Shown piece after piece: positions 37,101 through 44,239 of a stretch of DNA of 64,000 bases. The DNA is taken from assembly GCA_947252645.1 (NCBI GenBank), contig CAMXWF010000002.1, forward strand, positions 138,577 to 202,576, written 5' to 3'. The translations under genes and the position numbers were made by a program. Within the stretch, counting starts at the first letter, position 1, and the number at the start of each line of letters is the position of its first letter. The DNA comes from an uncultured Bacteroidia bacterium. Its GTDB lineage: Bacteria; Bacteroidota; Bacteroidia; Bacteroidales; CAJPTX01. The notes beneath the pieces were generated by a model that worked only from the letters and a program-made list of their open reading frames with translations, had not been told where the DNA came from and did not search any database.

Positions 37101-38385
37101 CGATGTTGCCCTCCGAGTAGGAGTTGAAGATGGCCCCCTTGGTGGCCAGGTCGTGCGAGAAGGCTTCGAGGGTTGGTGGAAGCCCGGTGAGGTCGTACCC
37201 CTGCTGTGCAAGCGATTTGAGCAGGTTATACAGTGAGGGCACGACCTCTATGCCCTGCGCTATGAGGCTGTTCTGCCCTGGGCCCTTGTAGTAGAAGAGC
37301 GCGATTTTCTTCTGGTGGTTTGGTGTGGTTCGGAGTTTGACGTAGTGCTTGGCGAGGGCGCAGAATTGGTCGAGTCGGCGCGGGATAGTCTTGAAGATTT
37401 TCAGGCCCTCTACTTCCTCCATGGCGGTAAGGGCTATCGGCACGATGGCGCCGTCGAGTTCTGGGGTGACCACGCTCTGGCTCAGGAAGCCTCCGATCAT
37501 GCCCTTGGGATCTTTCTCCCAGTTGGTGCGTAGGTCGTTGATGGTGAGCGGGGCCAGCATGGGGATGTTTTGCTTTTTCAGGTACTCGATAAGCTCCTTG
37601 GAGTGGCCGATGCTAAAGCGGCCGTGGGGGAAGACGACTATCAGGTCGGGGGCGATTTCCTGGAGGAGTTGGAGTTTTTTCTCGCTGGCGCTCACGCCGT
37701 AGACGTTGAAGCCTTCCGCTTCTAGCCCGGCCATGAGTTCGTTGAGGTAGCCCCTATCGCTGCTGAAGGGGCTGACTATGCTGGTAAACACGGCAACCCT
37801 CGGGGCGCCCGGCCGCATGCCGTGGGCCTTGTAGTAGGTCTCGTATTCTTGCAGCGAGGCAAAGGCCAGGTCGTCGGAATCCTTGGTGAAGAGGGCATCG
37901 TCGGGGTAGCTGATGGGTTTTTCTAAGGTTGCGTGGCCTCTGAGGGATTTATGGAGTACTTCGGAGCGCAGATAGTTGAAGGCGTTGCGGTAGTTGGCGT
38001 TGCCCCCATTGGCGAGGTATTCGACCAGGAGGGCTTGCTGGGTAGAGTCGAGGTTGGAGATGTCGTTATCGGGGTTGGTGGGCATCCAGCTGAAGTGCTT
38101 GGTGCCCTTTTTGCCGAGATTTCGGATGAGTGTTCTGTCCTCATCGCTCCATTTGATGCCCATGGCGAAGCTGATGACGACATCGAAGCGGCTATAGTCG
38201 GTAGCCTTCTCCACGCGGTTGAGCGCTACGTTCTTTTTATCCACCGACTGAGCCATGCGGCTGTAGATGAAGTCAGGCATGTTGGCCAGTCCGATCTTGA
38301 TGGGCTTTGGTCGGAAGACGAGGTAGGCTGCGATTGCGGTAGCGACCAGGAGCGCAATGATGAGGAATAGGGTTCTGCGTTTCAT
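34120..38385 (-). CDS. hmuS: HmuS: CobN/Mg-chelatase-H-like protein
   Basis: This 1,421-residue CobN-superfamily protein has an N-terminal membrane helix (residues 5-22), a large exported or anchored chelatase-like body, and a C-terminal helix followed by RRRRK. Conserved CobN segments include FHADALIHFGTHGSLEFIPGKQ and a later GGYGTGIQEMVESGDRWSD. In P. gingivalis and Bacteroides the homologue lies in the hmu haem operon; from memory, B. thetaiotaomicron HmuS has been reported to take iron out of haem anaerobically. Residues about 835-905 are a low-complexity Ala/Lys/Pro/His linker that interrupts the family alignment. It lies 24 nt after hmuR2 and abuts hmuT. Confidence 0.88.
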   Translation of the reverse strand: MKRRTLFLIIALLVATAIAAYLVFRPKPIKIGLANMPDFIYSRMAQSVDKKNVALNRVEKATDYSRFDVVISFAMGIKWSDEDRTLIRNLGKKGTKHFSWMPTNPDNDISNLDSTQQALLVEYLANGGNANYRNAFNYLRSEVLHKSLRGHATLEKPISYPDDALFTKDSDDLAFASLQEYETYYKAHGMRPGAPRVAVFTSIVSPFSSDRGYLNELMAGLEAEGFNVYGVSASEKKLQLLQEIAPDLIVVFPHGRFSIGHSKELIEYLKKQNIPMLAPLTINDLRTNWEKDPKGMIGGFLSQSVVTPELDGAIVPIALTAMEEVEGLKIFKTIPRRLDQFCALAKHYVKLRTTPNHQKKIALFYYKGPGQNSLIAQGIEVVPSLYNLLKSLAQQGYDLTGLPPTLEAFSHDLATKGAIFNSYSEGNIASFLQSGAPAFVASDSLQRWINATFPPAIVDSIAHRYGPVPGEYYRYQQEGQEGLAIIRLQYGNVALLPQLGTGAGANDFKMVHGAIAIPSYPYLASYLWVRNAFHADALIHFGTHGSLEFIPGKQIALATTDFADRLVNDLPHIYYYTTANIGEGTIAKRRSYAQLVSYLVPPFMGTQLQGELAQFSKLLETYLAKEQDDQALSLKIKQATVAQGFHRDLKLDSNLSVPYTREDIKLIDDFVGELAYAKIPGGLYTTGIPFSKERIANSAKLLSIDPIAYGLCYLDLANNKITQAQYRDEAYYRRHYIPKATATVARLQHLQHVDVTAELSRLGLTARELHILAQSEHKERGSLEESMRMKSLKTVMAQRQQGKPDGISAATKRAANGHPASKPSAGAMGAATAKHPANSHPDTLHSPDTKGIANDSTKPSPQLVEALHTLKQAVTNVHRYADLLTQSPTIELNSVANALQGGYTPPSPGGDYIADPQVLPTGRNLYSINPENTPSAKAWEDGKKLANELIADYQKRHNGQFPHKVSFSLWSSSFIESQGTTIAEILYLLGVEPVRDRMNRVLDVRLIPNEELRRPRIDVVALTSGQLRDIATSRLFLIQKAVQLAAAAPKNQWDNNVAQGVADAEKALLEKGLPAAAARQLSQARVFGALNGGYGTGIQEMVESGDRWSDRSEIAEVFLHNVGAFYGQEESYGEFTQGAFAAALLNTDAVVQPRQSNSWGALSLDHVYEFMGGLTLAVQHVTGKDPEGYMNDLRNRHRVRNQEIKQAVGIEARTTLLNPAYIKEYLKEGASAADDLAELIRNTYAWNVMKPSLIDQQLWNAIYDTYVLDSKKLGVREFFDRVNPAALQDYTAYMMETARKGLWKASPEQLKNLAQLHAQTMEKHGAGCSEMVCDNHLLRQYIAEQLPKAQQPTYEAQLNKALKMASPDQPTQQNKAQVLKQEKAPAPSASTSNTHGLTYLWLALALAAIVAVVALVRRRRK

Positions 38386-38409
38386 GGAGTTAGGAATAAA
38401 TGGTAGATG

Positions 38410-40464
38410 CTAATAGTGAAGGGAGAGCGCGACGAAGTAGTTTCTCCCGGGTGAGAGGTTCGTGGCCAGGGTGATTTTTTTGTTCGCTTGGTAGTCTAGG
38501 AGGTTGTCGATGCCGAGCGTGAGGCCCACGTGATTTTCCCACCACTGGGTTAGGGCCAGCTTGAGTAGCAGGGCGCCCTCGTACCGTATGCGTTCTAGGG
38601 TGAGGTTGACGAAGGTGGGGAAGTCCACTGGGCCCAGGTATCGGCCGGAGAGGTTGGCCACTAGATTGTAGCTCTTGTATTGGTGGGAGAAGCTGGTGGC
38701 CAGCGTGAGGGTGTGTGGGCGCATGGCCTCTGGGGCCACGAGGCTTCCCTCCTCCATGGTTTTTTGGGAGAGGTCTTTGACGTAGCAGTAGTTGATGCTT
38801 TCTGTGAAGCCGGCGCCGAGCTTGAGCCGCAGCATGGCGTTCAGGGCGAGGATCTGTGTCCATCCTGCGGTGTTGGTGTAGCGCATGGCCTGGCCAGCGC
38901 GGACGGTGTTGTCGAATACATTCTCAAAGACGATGCGCTGCTTGAGTAGGCAGTAGGAGGCCGAGAAGGTGAGAGCAACCTGTGGGTTGGAGTATTCTGG
39001 GGCGAGGATGAACATGTGGCTTTCTTCGGGTTTGAGCCGAGGGTTGCCCTGGATTTGGAACATTCCCATGTGGTCCCAGTCCATGTGGAGTTCTTTGAGG
39101 TTGGGCGAGCGGAATCCCTGGGCGTAGGAGGCCCTGAGGCTGAACCCTTGTATCCGCCATAGGATGGCGAGTTGCGGGGTGATGTGGGCTCCGTAGCTGG
39201 AGTGGAGATCGACTCTTACGCCGCCCGAGAGCGCGAGGGCAGGCCATGGCTTCCAGTAGAGCAGGAGGTAGAGGGTGTGGTTGAAGGCGTAGTAGACCCT
39301 GTTGGTGTCTTTTAGCCGCGTGGCGTTGAGACCCTCGGCCAGCAGCTCGTATCCGGCATTGAGTTGTGGCATTCGATGGGCCTTGGGTTCCCAGTCGTAT
39401 TGCAGTCGTGCGTTGTGGGTGTAGTAGGTAAAGAGGTGCTGAATAGGATGTTGCTCTGGTCGGGCAGTGAAGAACCAGTCGTTGCGGTTGTAGTGTTCGC
39501 CCTGGTATGAGGCCTGGAGGCTGTGCCCCTTGGTGACGCTGTAGTGGAGGCTTCCTCCCGCCCTGATGCTCTGGTAGATGCGTTTACGGATCTGGTCGTG
39601 GTTTTGGATCTGACGGTAGAAGTTTCCGTGGGCTTTTGTGCGCCAGGTATAGTTTTTTGAGTGCCAATCTAGTCGTTCGCCAGCAGTCCATGTGAGGAAT
39701 CCGGGTACGGTGGCGGTGAGTTGCTGTCCTTGGTCGTTTTGCCCAGCGGGGATGGAGTAGTCGTGGCAGAGCCCTAGCGAGCCTTCGGTAGAGGAGGTGA
39801 GCCCCCGCCAGTTGCCCCCCAGGGTGGCTGCGTGCAGTTGGTGCGAATAGGTGTAGTAGGCGCCTTGGTAGGAGGCCTCGATGGGTAGGGCGTTTTTTTT
39901 GGTGATGATGTTGATTACGCCCCCGATGGCTTTTGAGCCATAGAGTGAGGAGCCGGATCCTGGTACGTACTCAATGCGCTCGATATTGGCCACGCCGATG
40001 CGTTCGAGGTCGACTGCGTTGTTCCCCTCCATGGTGAGTGGGGCGCCGTCGATGAGGAAGAGGAAGTAGTTGGCGCCTAGACCCTGTATGGTCATGCGCT
40101 TGAGGCCCATGTGTGAGGTGATTTCGATGCCGGGGATGGCGTTGAGGAGTAGATCGTTGACTGAGCGTGGGTTGATGATGGCGATTTCCCTCTGGGAGAT
40201 CACCCGGGTGAGAGTGGGGACGTTTTTGAGGGCCCGTTGCGTACGTGAGCCGGTTACCACCACCTGGTCGATGGGCATGTCGCGCAGGAGCGTGCTGTCG
40301 TTGGTTTGCGCGCTGTCGCACACCGTGCGGTGTAGGTGGGGGATGCTATGGGCATAGCTATCCTCGGGGTGTGCGTGGAGCAGGAGCAGGAGGGCTACGC
40401 AGAGCAGGGGGGTGTTGAGGGCCTGCCTGAGCGTACTCCGCCGGGAAATTTGTGGGCTACCCAA
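38410..40464 (-). CDS. hmuR: HmuR2: TonB-dependent haem receptor
   Basis: This 684-residue outer-membrane receptor has a signal peptide (residues 12-38) and a plug domain (VVTGSRTQRALKNVPTLTRVI, then IPGIEITSHMGLKRMTIQGLG). The 22-stranded barrel contains YAQGFRSPNLKELHMDW, the TonB-receptor FRAP-like signature, and ends NYFVALSLHY with a terminal aromatic. It imports haem passed on by HmuY. It overlaps hmuY2 by 8 nt, so translation is probably coupled. It is clearly paralogous to HmuR1 at 41188. Confidence 0.9.
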   Translation of the reverse strand: MGSPQISRRSTLRQALNTPLLCVALLLLLHAHPEDSYAHSIPHLHRTVCDSAQTNDSTLLRDMPIDQVVVTGSRTQRALKNVPTLTRVISQREIAIINPRSVNDLLLNAIPGIEITSHMGLKRMTIQGLGANYFLFLIDGAPLTMEGNNAVDLERIGVANIERIEYVPGSGSSLYGSKAIGGVINIITKKNALPIEASYQGAYYTYSHQLHAATLGGNWRGLTSSTEGSLGLCHDYSIPAGQNDQGQQLTATVPGFLTWTAGERLDWHSKNYTWRTKAHGNFYRQIQNHDQIRKRIYQSIRAGGSLHYSVTKGHSLQASYQGEHYNRNDWFFTARPEQHPIQHLFTYYTHNARLQYDWEPKAHRMPQLNAGYELLAEGLNATRLKDTNRVYYAFNHTLYLLLYWKPWPALALSGGVRVDLHSSYGAHITPQLAILWRIQGFSLRASYAQGFRSPNLKELHMDWDHMGMFQIQGNPRLKPEESHMFILAPEYSNPQVALTFSASYCLLKQRIVFENVFDNTVRAGQAMRYTNTAGWTQILALNAMLRLKLGAGFTESINYCYVKDLSQKTMEEGSLVAPEAMRPHTLTLATSFSHQYKSYNLVANLSGRYLGPVDFPTFVNLTLERIRYEGALLLKLALTQWWENHVGLTLGIDNLLDYQANKKITLATNLSPGRNYFVALSLHY

Positions 40465-41131
40465 GGAAGGCGTAGTTGAAGGATACGATGCCCCTATTGC
40501 CCTTTTCGTCCATGATATGCGTTACCTTGAAGCGCACGACCCTGCCTTTGGCCGTGCGCACTAGGTATACATAAGGCGCGAGGTCGTATCCTGGAGGCAT
40601 GCCGAACGTGTGGATCACGATGCCGTTTTCGTAGAAGCGGGCGAGCCTCCCCTTCAGCTTGCCCACGGTGAACTCCTCGACCTTCGAGCGTCCGCTCAGC
40701 GCGGGGTTTCGGGTTTGCGTGTTGTCGTATTGGGAGGAGCTTGAGGATGTGCCCATGCTGCTGAAATCGAAGTTCATAAGGCATGAGGCCTGCTCATCGA
40801 CCACCCACTGCAGGGGGGCAGGTAGCTTGGTAAGCTGTTCGATCTGCGTGGCGGTGGTTTTGCAAGCGCCGCCCTGTCCTTTGCCTGAGAGGCCGCCATT
40901 GGTTTTGAAGTCGTAGCGGTGGAAGCCGATATCCCAGCTCAGGTCATTTTTTGGGTTGTCCACTGCGACCTCCTTCCCTTGTTCGAAGGAGAAGTAGGCC
41001 CACTTTCCCCAGTCTGCGCAATTGATGGTGTATTGTGAGGGTGCGCGCAGTTCTTGGTGCTTTTTGCATCCGAGCATGACGGCGCCCAGTAGCATGCAAG
41101 CTGTGCAGCAAAGGATTACTCGCTTTCCCAT
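40457..41131 (-). CDS. hmuY: HmuY2: haem-binding lipoprotein
   Basis: This 224-residue lipoprotein has signal peptide and lipobox VMLGC (Cys22). The HmuY core is recognised by YFSFEQGKEV, SWDIGFHRYDFKTNGG and the C-terminal FNYAFLG. It contains a Ser/Thr-rich insertion (SSMGTSSSSSQYDN). P. gingivalis HmuY binds haem through two His; here the late segment reads VIHTFGMPPGY, offering His or Met. HmuY1 has a matching MPP but no His there, so Met may be the ligand in both. It overlaps hmuR2. Confidence 0.85.
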   Translation of the reverse strand: MGKRVILCCTACMLLGAVMLGCKKHQELRAPSQYTINCADWGKWAYFSFEQGKEVAVDNPKNDLSWDIGFHRYDFKTNGGLSGKGQGGACKTTATQIEQLTKLPAPLQWVVDEQASCLMNFDFSSMGTSSSSSQYDNTQTRNPALSGRSKVEEFTVGKLKGRLARFYENGIVIHTFGMPPGYDLAPYVYLVRTAKGRVVRFKVTHIMDEKGNRGIVSFNYAFLG

Positions 41132-41187
41132 GGTGTAAGGAGAGTGTGAGGTGTCTGTCTTTTATTGTGTTCTAGCAGTGAGGGATT

Positions 41188-43215
41188 TCAGTAGCGGAGG
41201 GTGAGGGCCACGAAGTAGTTCCTTCCCGGAGAGAGGGAGTTGGCAATGGAGACGCGGTCGGCCCTGTAGTCGAATAGGTTATCGATGCCGAGGGAGAGCC
41301 CCACGAAGTTTTTCCACCAGTGCGAGAGGCCTAGCTTGAAGAGCGCGTAGCCATCGTAGTGTACCATGGTTAGCTCTTTGGTTGCATAGTTGATCACGCC
41401 CATGTCCACGGCGCTTAGGTATCGTCCGGAGAGTTCCATAGAGAGGCGGTAGTCGTTGAATTGGTGGGCAAAGGCGGTGGTGGCCGAGAAGTTGTGTGGT
41501 CGGGTATTGGTGAGTTTTACGGTTTGCCCTTTGTCGTTGTGTGTGAATTCTAGGTCGTTGAGGTAGGAGTAGTTGAGGCTTTCGGTAAAGCCCAGGCCCA
41601 GCTTAAGGCGTAGGGATGCGCTGAGGACGAGCATCCGGCTTTTCTTCTGGATGTTGGTATAGAGCATGAGCTGGCGTCCGGCGGCGTCCTCCGCCGGGGT
41701 GAGGAAGATGCGGTGGGCGATGATGGAGAAGCTTCCGCTCAGGCACACGTTGAGGTATTGATTGGAGAATTCAGGTGCAAAGATAAACATGTGGCTCACT
41801 TCTGGCTTTAGCTTCGTGTTGCCTACGATGAAGAACATGCCCTGGTGATTCCAGTCTTGGTAGAGTTCTTTGAGGTTGGGGGAGCGGAAGCCCTGCGTGT
41901 AGGCGGTGCGGAGTTGGAGGCCTTTGTACTTGAAGAGGAGCGCGAGTCTAGGCGAGGCGTGCGCGCCGTAGCGGGAGTGGATGTCGAGGCGGATGCCGGC
42001 GGAGAGGGCGAGCCAGTCGAGGGGCTGCCAGTCGCACTGGGCGTAGAGGGTGTTGCTTAGTGTGTGCTGTGCAGGTTGGTTTTGGGGGAGTCGGTCGCTG
42101 CTGAGTTGCTCGAGCAGGATTTCGTAGCCTGCGTTGACCTTTGGCCAGCGCGCGCGCAGGGGTTCCCAGTTGTATTGTATGCGGCCGGAGTGCATGCGGT
42201 GGTTGAAGATGGGGAAGAGCTGGGAGTTGCCGTCCTTGGAGTAGATTTCTTTGCGGGCGTAGGCGTCGAGGTGGTAGTTGGCTTCGAGGCTGTGGTCTTG
42301 GGCGATGCGGTAGTGCCCGTTGAGTCCAGCTTGGTAGCTGGTATAGCGGTCTTTGAGGTTAGAGTCTTGATTTTGAAGTCTGTCGTTGTATCCACCGGTT
42401 GCGGTAATTCGCCAGCGCTTGCTGGGCGATCGCCAGCTGAGGCGTTGGCTGATGTTCCAGGAGTGCATTCCGGGCACTATGGCCGTTAGGGGGTGTCCTT
42501 CGCTGTCGGTGCCATTTTGGATGCTGTAGTCGTTGAGCTGCGCGTAGGCCCCATCGGTAGAGGAGGTGAGCCCGTAGCCCTTTAGACCCACGTGGAGTGC
42601 GTGCTGCTGCTGGCTGTAGGTATAGTAGCTGCCGTGGTATAGGGCTTCTACGGGTTGGGAGTGCTTGCGGGTGATGATGTTGATGATTCCGCCGATGGAG
42701 TTGGAGCCATAGAGCGCAGAGCCCGACCCGGCAATGTATTCTATGCGTGCGATGTTGGCCATGTTGATGCGCATGAAGTCTACGGCATCGCTTCCTTCCA
42801 TGCATAGCCTTTCGCCGTCGACGAGGAAGAGGAAGTAGTCGGCGCCGAGCCCTTGGATGGTCATTCGCTTTTGCCCGCCGTGCTCGTAGAACTCAATGCC
42901 GGGGATGGTGGTGAGCAGGAGTTCGTCGATTGCGCGGGGGTTGATGATATCTATTTCATGCTTGGTTATCACTCTGGTGAGTGCGGGCACTTCCTTGAGG
43001 GCCCTGGGGGTGCGCGAGCCGGTGATCACTACTTGGCCGATTTGCTGTTTGCTCATCAACGAGCTGTCGGTGGATGTGGGCCCGGTAGCTTGGGAGACCG
43101 TGTCGGGTACAGTGGCCGCTTGGGCTATGAGGGCAGTGCAGCCCAGGATGCTTGCCAGTAGCAAGCCCCGCGCAGTGGGGTGCTTGCCTCCGTGGCCTAT
43201 TAAGATTTTGCTCAT
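41188..43215 (-). CDS. hmuR: HmuR1: TonB-dependent haem receptor
   Basis: This 675-residue receptor is related to HmuR2 over its whole length. The plug has VVITGSRTPRALKEVPALTRVI and IPGIEFYEHGGQKRMTIQGLGADYF. The barrel contains YTQGFRSPNLKELYQDW and ends NYFVALTLRY. I chose ATG 43215, which gives the signal peptide MSKILIGHGGKHPTARGLLL and so on; the frame opens earlier at 43281, where a hairpin lies in the mRNA. The gene is separated from hmuY1 by about 110 nt, unlike the overlapping second pair. Confidence 0.9.
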   Translation of the reverse strand: MSKILIGHGGKHPTARGLLLASILGCTALIAQAATVPDTVSQATGPTSTDSSLMSKQQIGQVVITGSRTPRALKEVPALTRVITKHEIDIINPRAIDELLLTTIPGIEFYEHGGQKRMTIQGLGADYFLFLVDGERLCMEGSDAVDFMRINMANIARIEYIAGSGSALYGSNSIGGIINIITRKHSQPVEALYHGSYYTYSQQQHALHVGLKGYGLTSSTDGAYAQLNDYSIQNGTDSEGHPLTAIVPGMHSWNISQRLSWRSPSKRWRITATGGYNDRLQNQDSNLKDRYTSYQAGLNGHYRIAQDHSLEANYHLDAYARKEIYSKDGNSQLFPIFNHRMHSGRIQYNWEPLRARWPKVNAGYEILLEQLSSDRLPQNQPAQHTLSNTLYAQCDWQPLDWLALSAGIRLDIHSRYGAHASPRLALLFKYKGLQLRTAYTQGFRSPNLKELYQDWNHQGMFFIVGNTKLKPEVSHMFIFAPEFSNQYLNVCLSGSFSIIAHRIFLTPAEDAAGRQLMLYTNIQKKSRMLVLSASLRLKLGLGFTESLNYSYLNDLEFTHNDKGQTVKLTNTRPHNFSATTAFAHQFNDYRLSMELSGRYLSAVDMGVINYATKELTMVHYDGYALFKLGLSHWWKNFVGLSLGIDNLFDYRADRVSIANSLSPGRNYFVALTLRY

Positions 43216-43251
43216 TGGTTTAGCGATGGCTGTGGCCCTTGCGTAACGCAA

Positions 43252-43283
43252 GTATGCCATCGCCCGCGAAGGCGACGGCATAC
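43252..43283 (-). promoter_or_regulatory. Hairpin between hmuY1 and hmuR1
   Basis: Around 43251-43283, GTATGCC-A-TCGCC pairs with GGCGA-C-GGCATAC with one internal A-C mismatch. It lies in the 110-nt spacer between hmuY1 and hmuR1, 36 nt before the hmuR1 start. It may set the ratio of HmuY to HmuR by partial termination or mRNA end protection. Confidence 0.5.
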
Positions 43284-43326
43284 CGCATAGCGAGGGCTTG
43301 GTTAGTGGGGTGAGGCCTATTGTTAG

Positions 43327-43968
43327 CTATTTACTTTCAGGTAGATAGGCGTATTCGAATTTCAAGGGAAGGGTTTTCTTTCCGCTGGGCCCCTCCCAAT
43401 TGCAGCTCACGACTCTGAACTCGAGCACTTTACCCTCGGCGTCCTTGATGAGCCAGACATTCTTGCTAGCTTCAACGGGCGGGGGCATAGCACCAGTCAT
43501 TTTGTACTTGAGGATCTGATCGGAGAGGCTTAGGTTCTTTGGCACGGACTTGTCCTCTGGCTGGAACATGTTTTTCTTGATGCCAACGCCCGTTTTATCT
43601 TGCTCCCATGCTAGCCCCTCGAGCTTGGGATTGGGCGTGAGCTTGGTGAGGTCGGATTTGACAGCGGCGCCCTGCCCGCTGCCGGACTCGCCCCCATTGA
43701 GCTTGAAGTCGGCGACGTGGAAGCCGATATCCCAGCCCTTATCGGTTTTGGGGTCGCTTATCTTCACCACTTTGTTCTCCTTGAAGCTGAAGTAGATCCA
43801 GTCAGTCCATATGAACACGTCCACCTTGTTGGTTTGCACGTTGAGCTCTGAGGGCGCAGGTGTCTCTTGCTGCTCCTGTTTACTAGGCTCTTTGGGTTCG
43901 GGCTTCTGGCACGCGGCGAGCATGAGCGCGGCTAGCAGCACCAATCCTAGAGTTTTGCAACACTTCAT
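43327..43968 (-). CDS. hmuY: HmuY1: haem-binding lipoprotein
   Basis: This 213-residue lipoprotein has lipobox LMLAACQK (Cys20) followed by a Pro/Glu/Lys/Gln-rich tether. The HmuY core is WIYFSFKENKVV and GWDIGFHVADFKLNGGESGSG, and the C-terminus reads LKFEYAYLPESK. The two His ligands of P. gingivalis HmuY are not present. Met residues occur in KKNMFQPE and YKMTGAMPPPV, as in Tannerella-type HmuY proteins that are known to use Met. It is the promoter-proximal gene of the operon, with a -7 box at 44015-44022 and an inverted repeat in its short leader. Confidence 0.87.
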   Translation of the reverse strand: MKCCKTLGLVLLAALMLAACQKPEPKEPSKQEQQETPAPSELNVQTNKVDVFIWTDWIYFSFKENKVVKISDPKTDKGWDIGFHVADFKLNGGESGSGQGAAVKSDLTKLTPNPKLEGLAWEQDKTGVGIKKNMFQPEDKSVPKNLSLSDQILKYKMTGAMPPPVEASKNVWLIKDAEGKVLEFRVVSCNWEGPSGKKTLPLKFEYAYLPESK

Positions 43969-43984
43969 GATCCTTTTGCTTTAG

Positions 43985-44005
43985 CATGGGCTAAAATTGC
44001 CCATG
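43985..44005 (-). promoter_or_regulatory. Inverted repeat in hmuY1 leader (possible operator)
   Basis: CATGGGC (43985-43991) and GCCCATG (43999-44005) flank a 7-nt AT-rich centre (TAAAATT). The element ends 17 nt before the hmuY1 start, near the predicted transcription start. It has the shape of a regulator site (for example a haem- or iron-responsive repressor) or of a leader hairpin. Confidence 0.4.
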
Positions 44006-44014
44006 ACGTTGGCG

Positions 44015-44022
44015 CGAAAGTA
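44015..44022 (-). promoter_or_regulatory. Candidate -7 box of hmu operon
   Basis: The minus strand reads TACTTTCG, one mismatch from TAnnTTTG, 46 nt before the hmuY1 start. I found no clear -33 element. Confidence 0.35.
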
Positions 44023-44157
44023 GCTGTTCTTTCCAGGGGCCCCCATCCTTTTCTGTGGTGATAGGGCCGGTGTGTACCCATCAATATTGGTTACTGGGTG
44101 GTGGGAGGGGTAGGGGTTAGTAGGTGGTGTGTGGGTAGTAGAGGCCCACGAAATGAG

Positions 44158-44193
44158 CGGAGGGGGTACCGATGTGGATCGGTACCCCCTCCG
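44158..44193 (-). terminator. 16-bp hairpin after pyruvate:ferredoxin oxidoreductase gene
   Basis: CGGAGGGGGTACCGAT (44158-44173) pairs perfectly with ATCGGTACCCCCTCCG (44178-44193) across a 4-nt loop, about 46 nt downstream of the nifJ stop on the minus strand. No U run follows. It separates nifJ from the hmu promoter region and could block read-through. Confidence 0.6.
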
Positions 44194-44239
44194 GAGGATG
44201 TAGGCCCCGGCATGGTGCGCTAGGGCCTTATTTGGTGAG

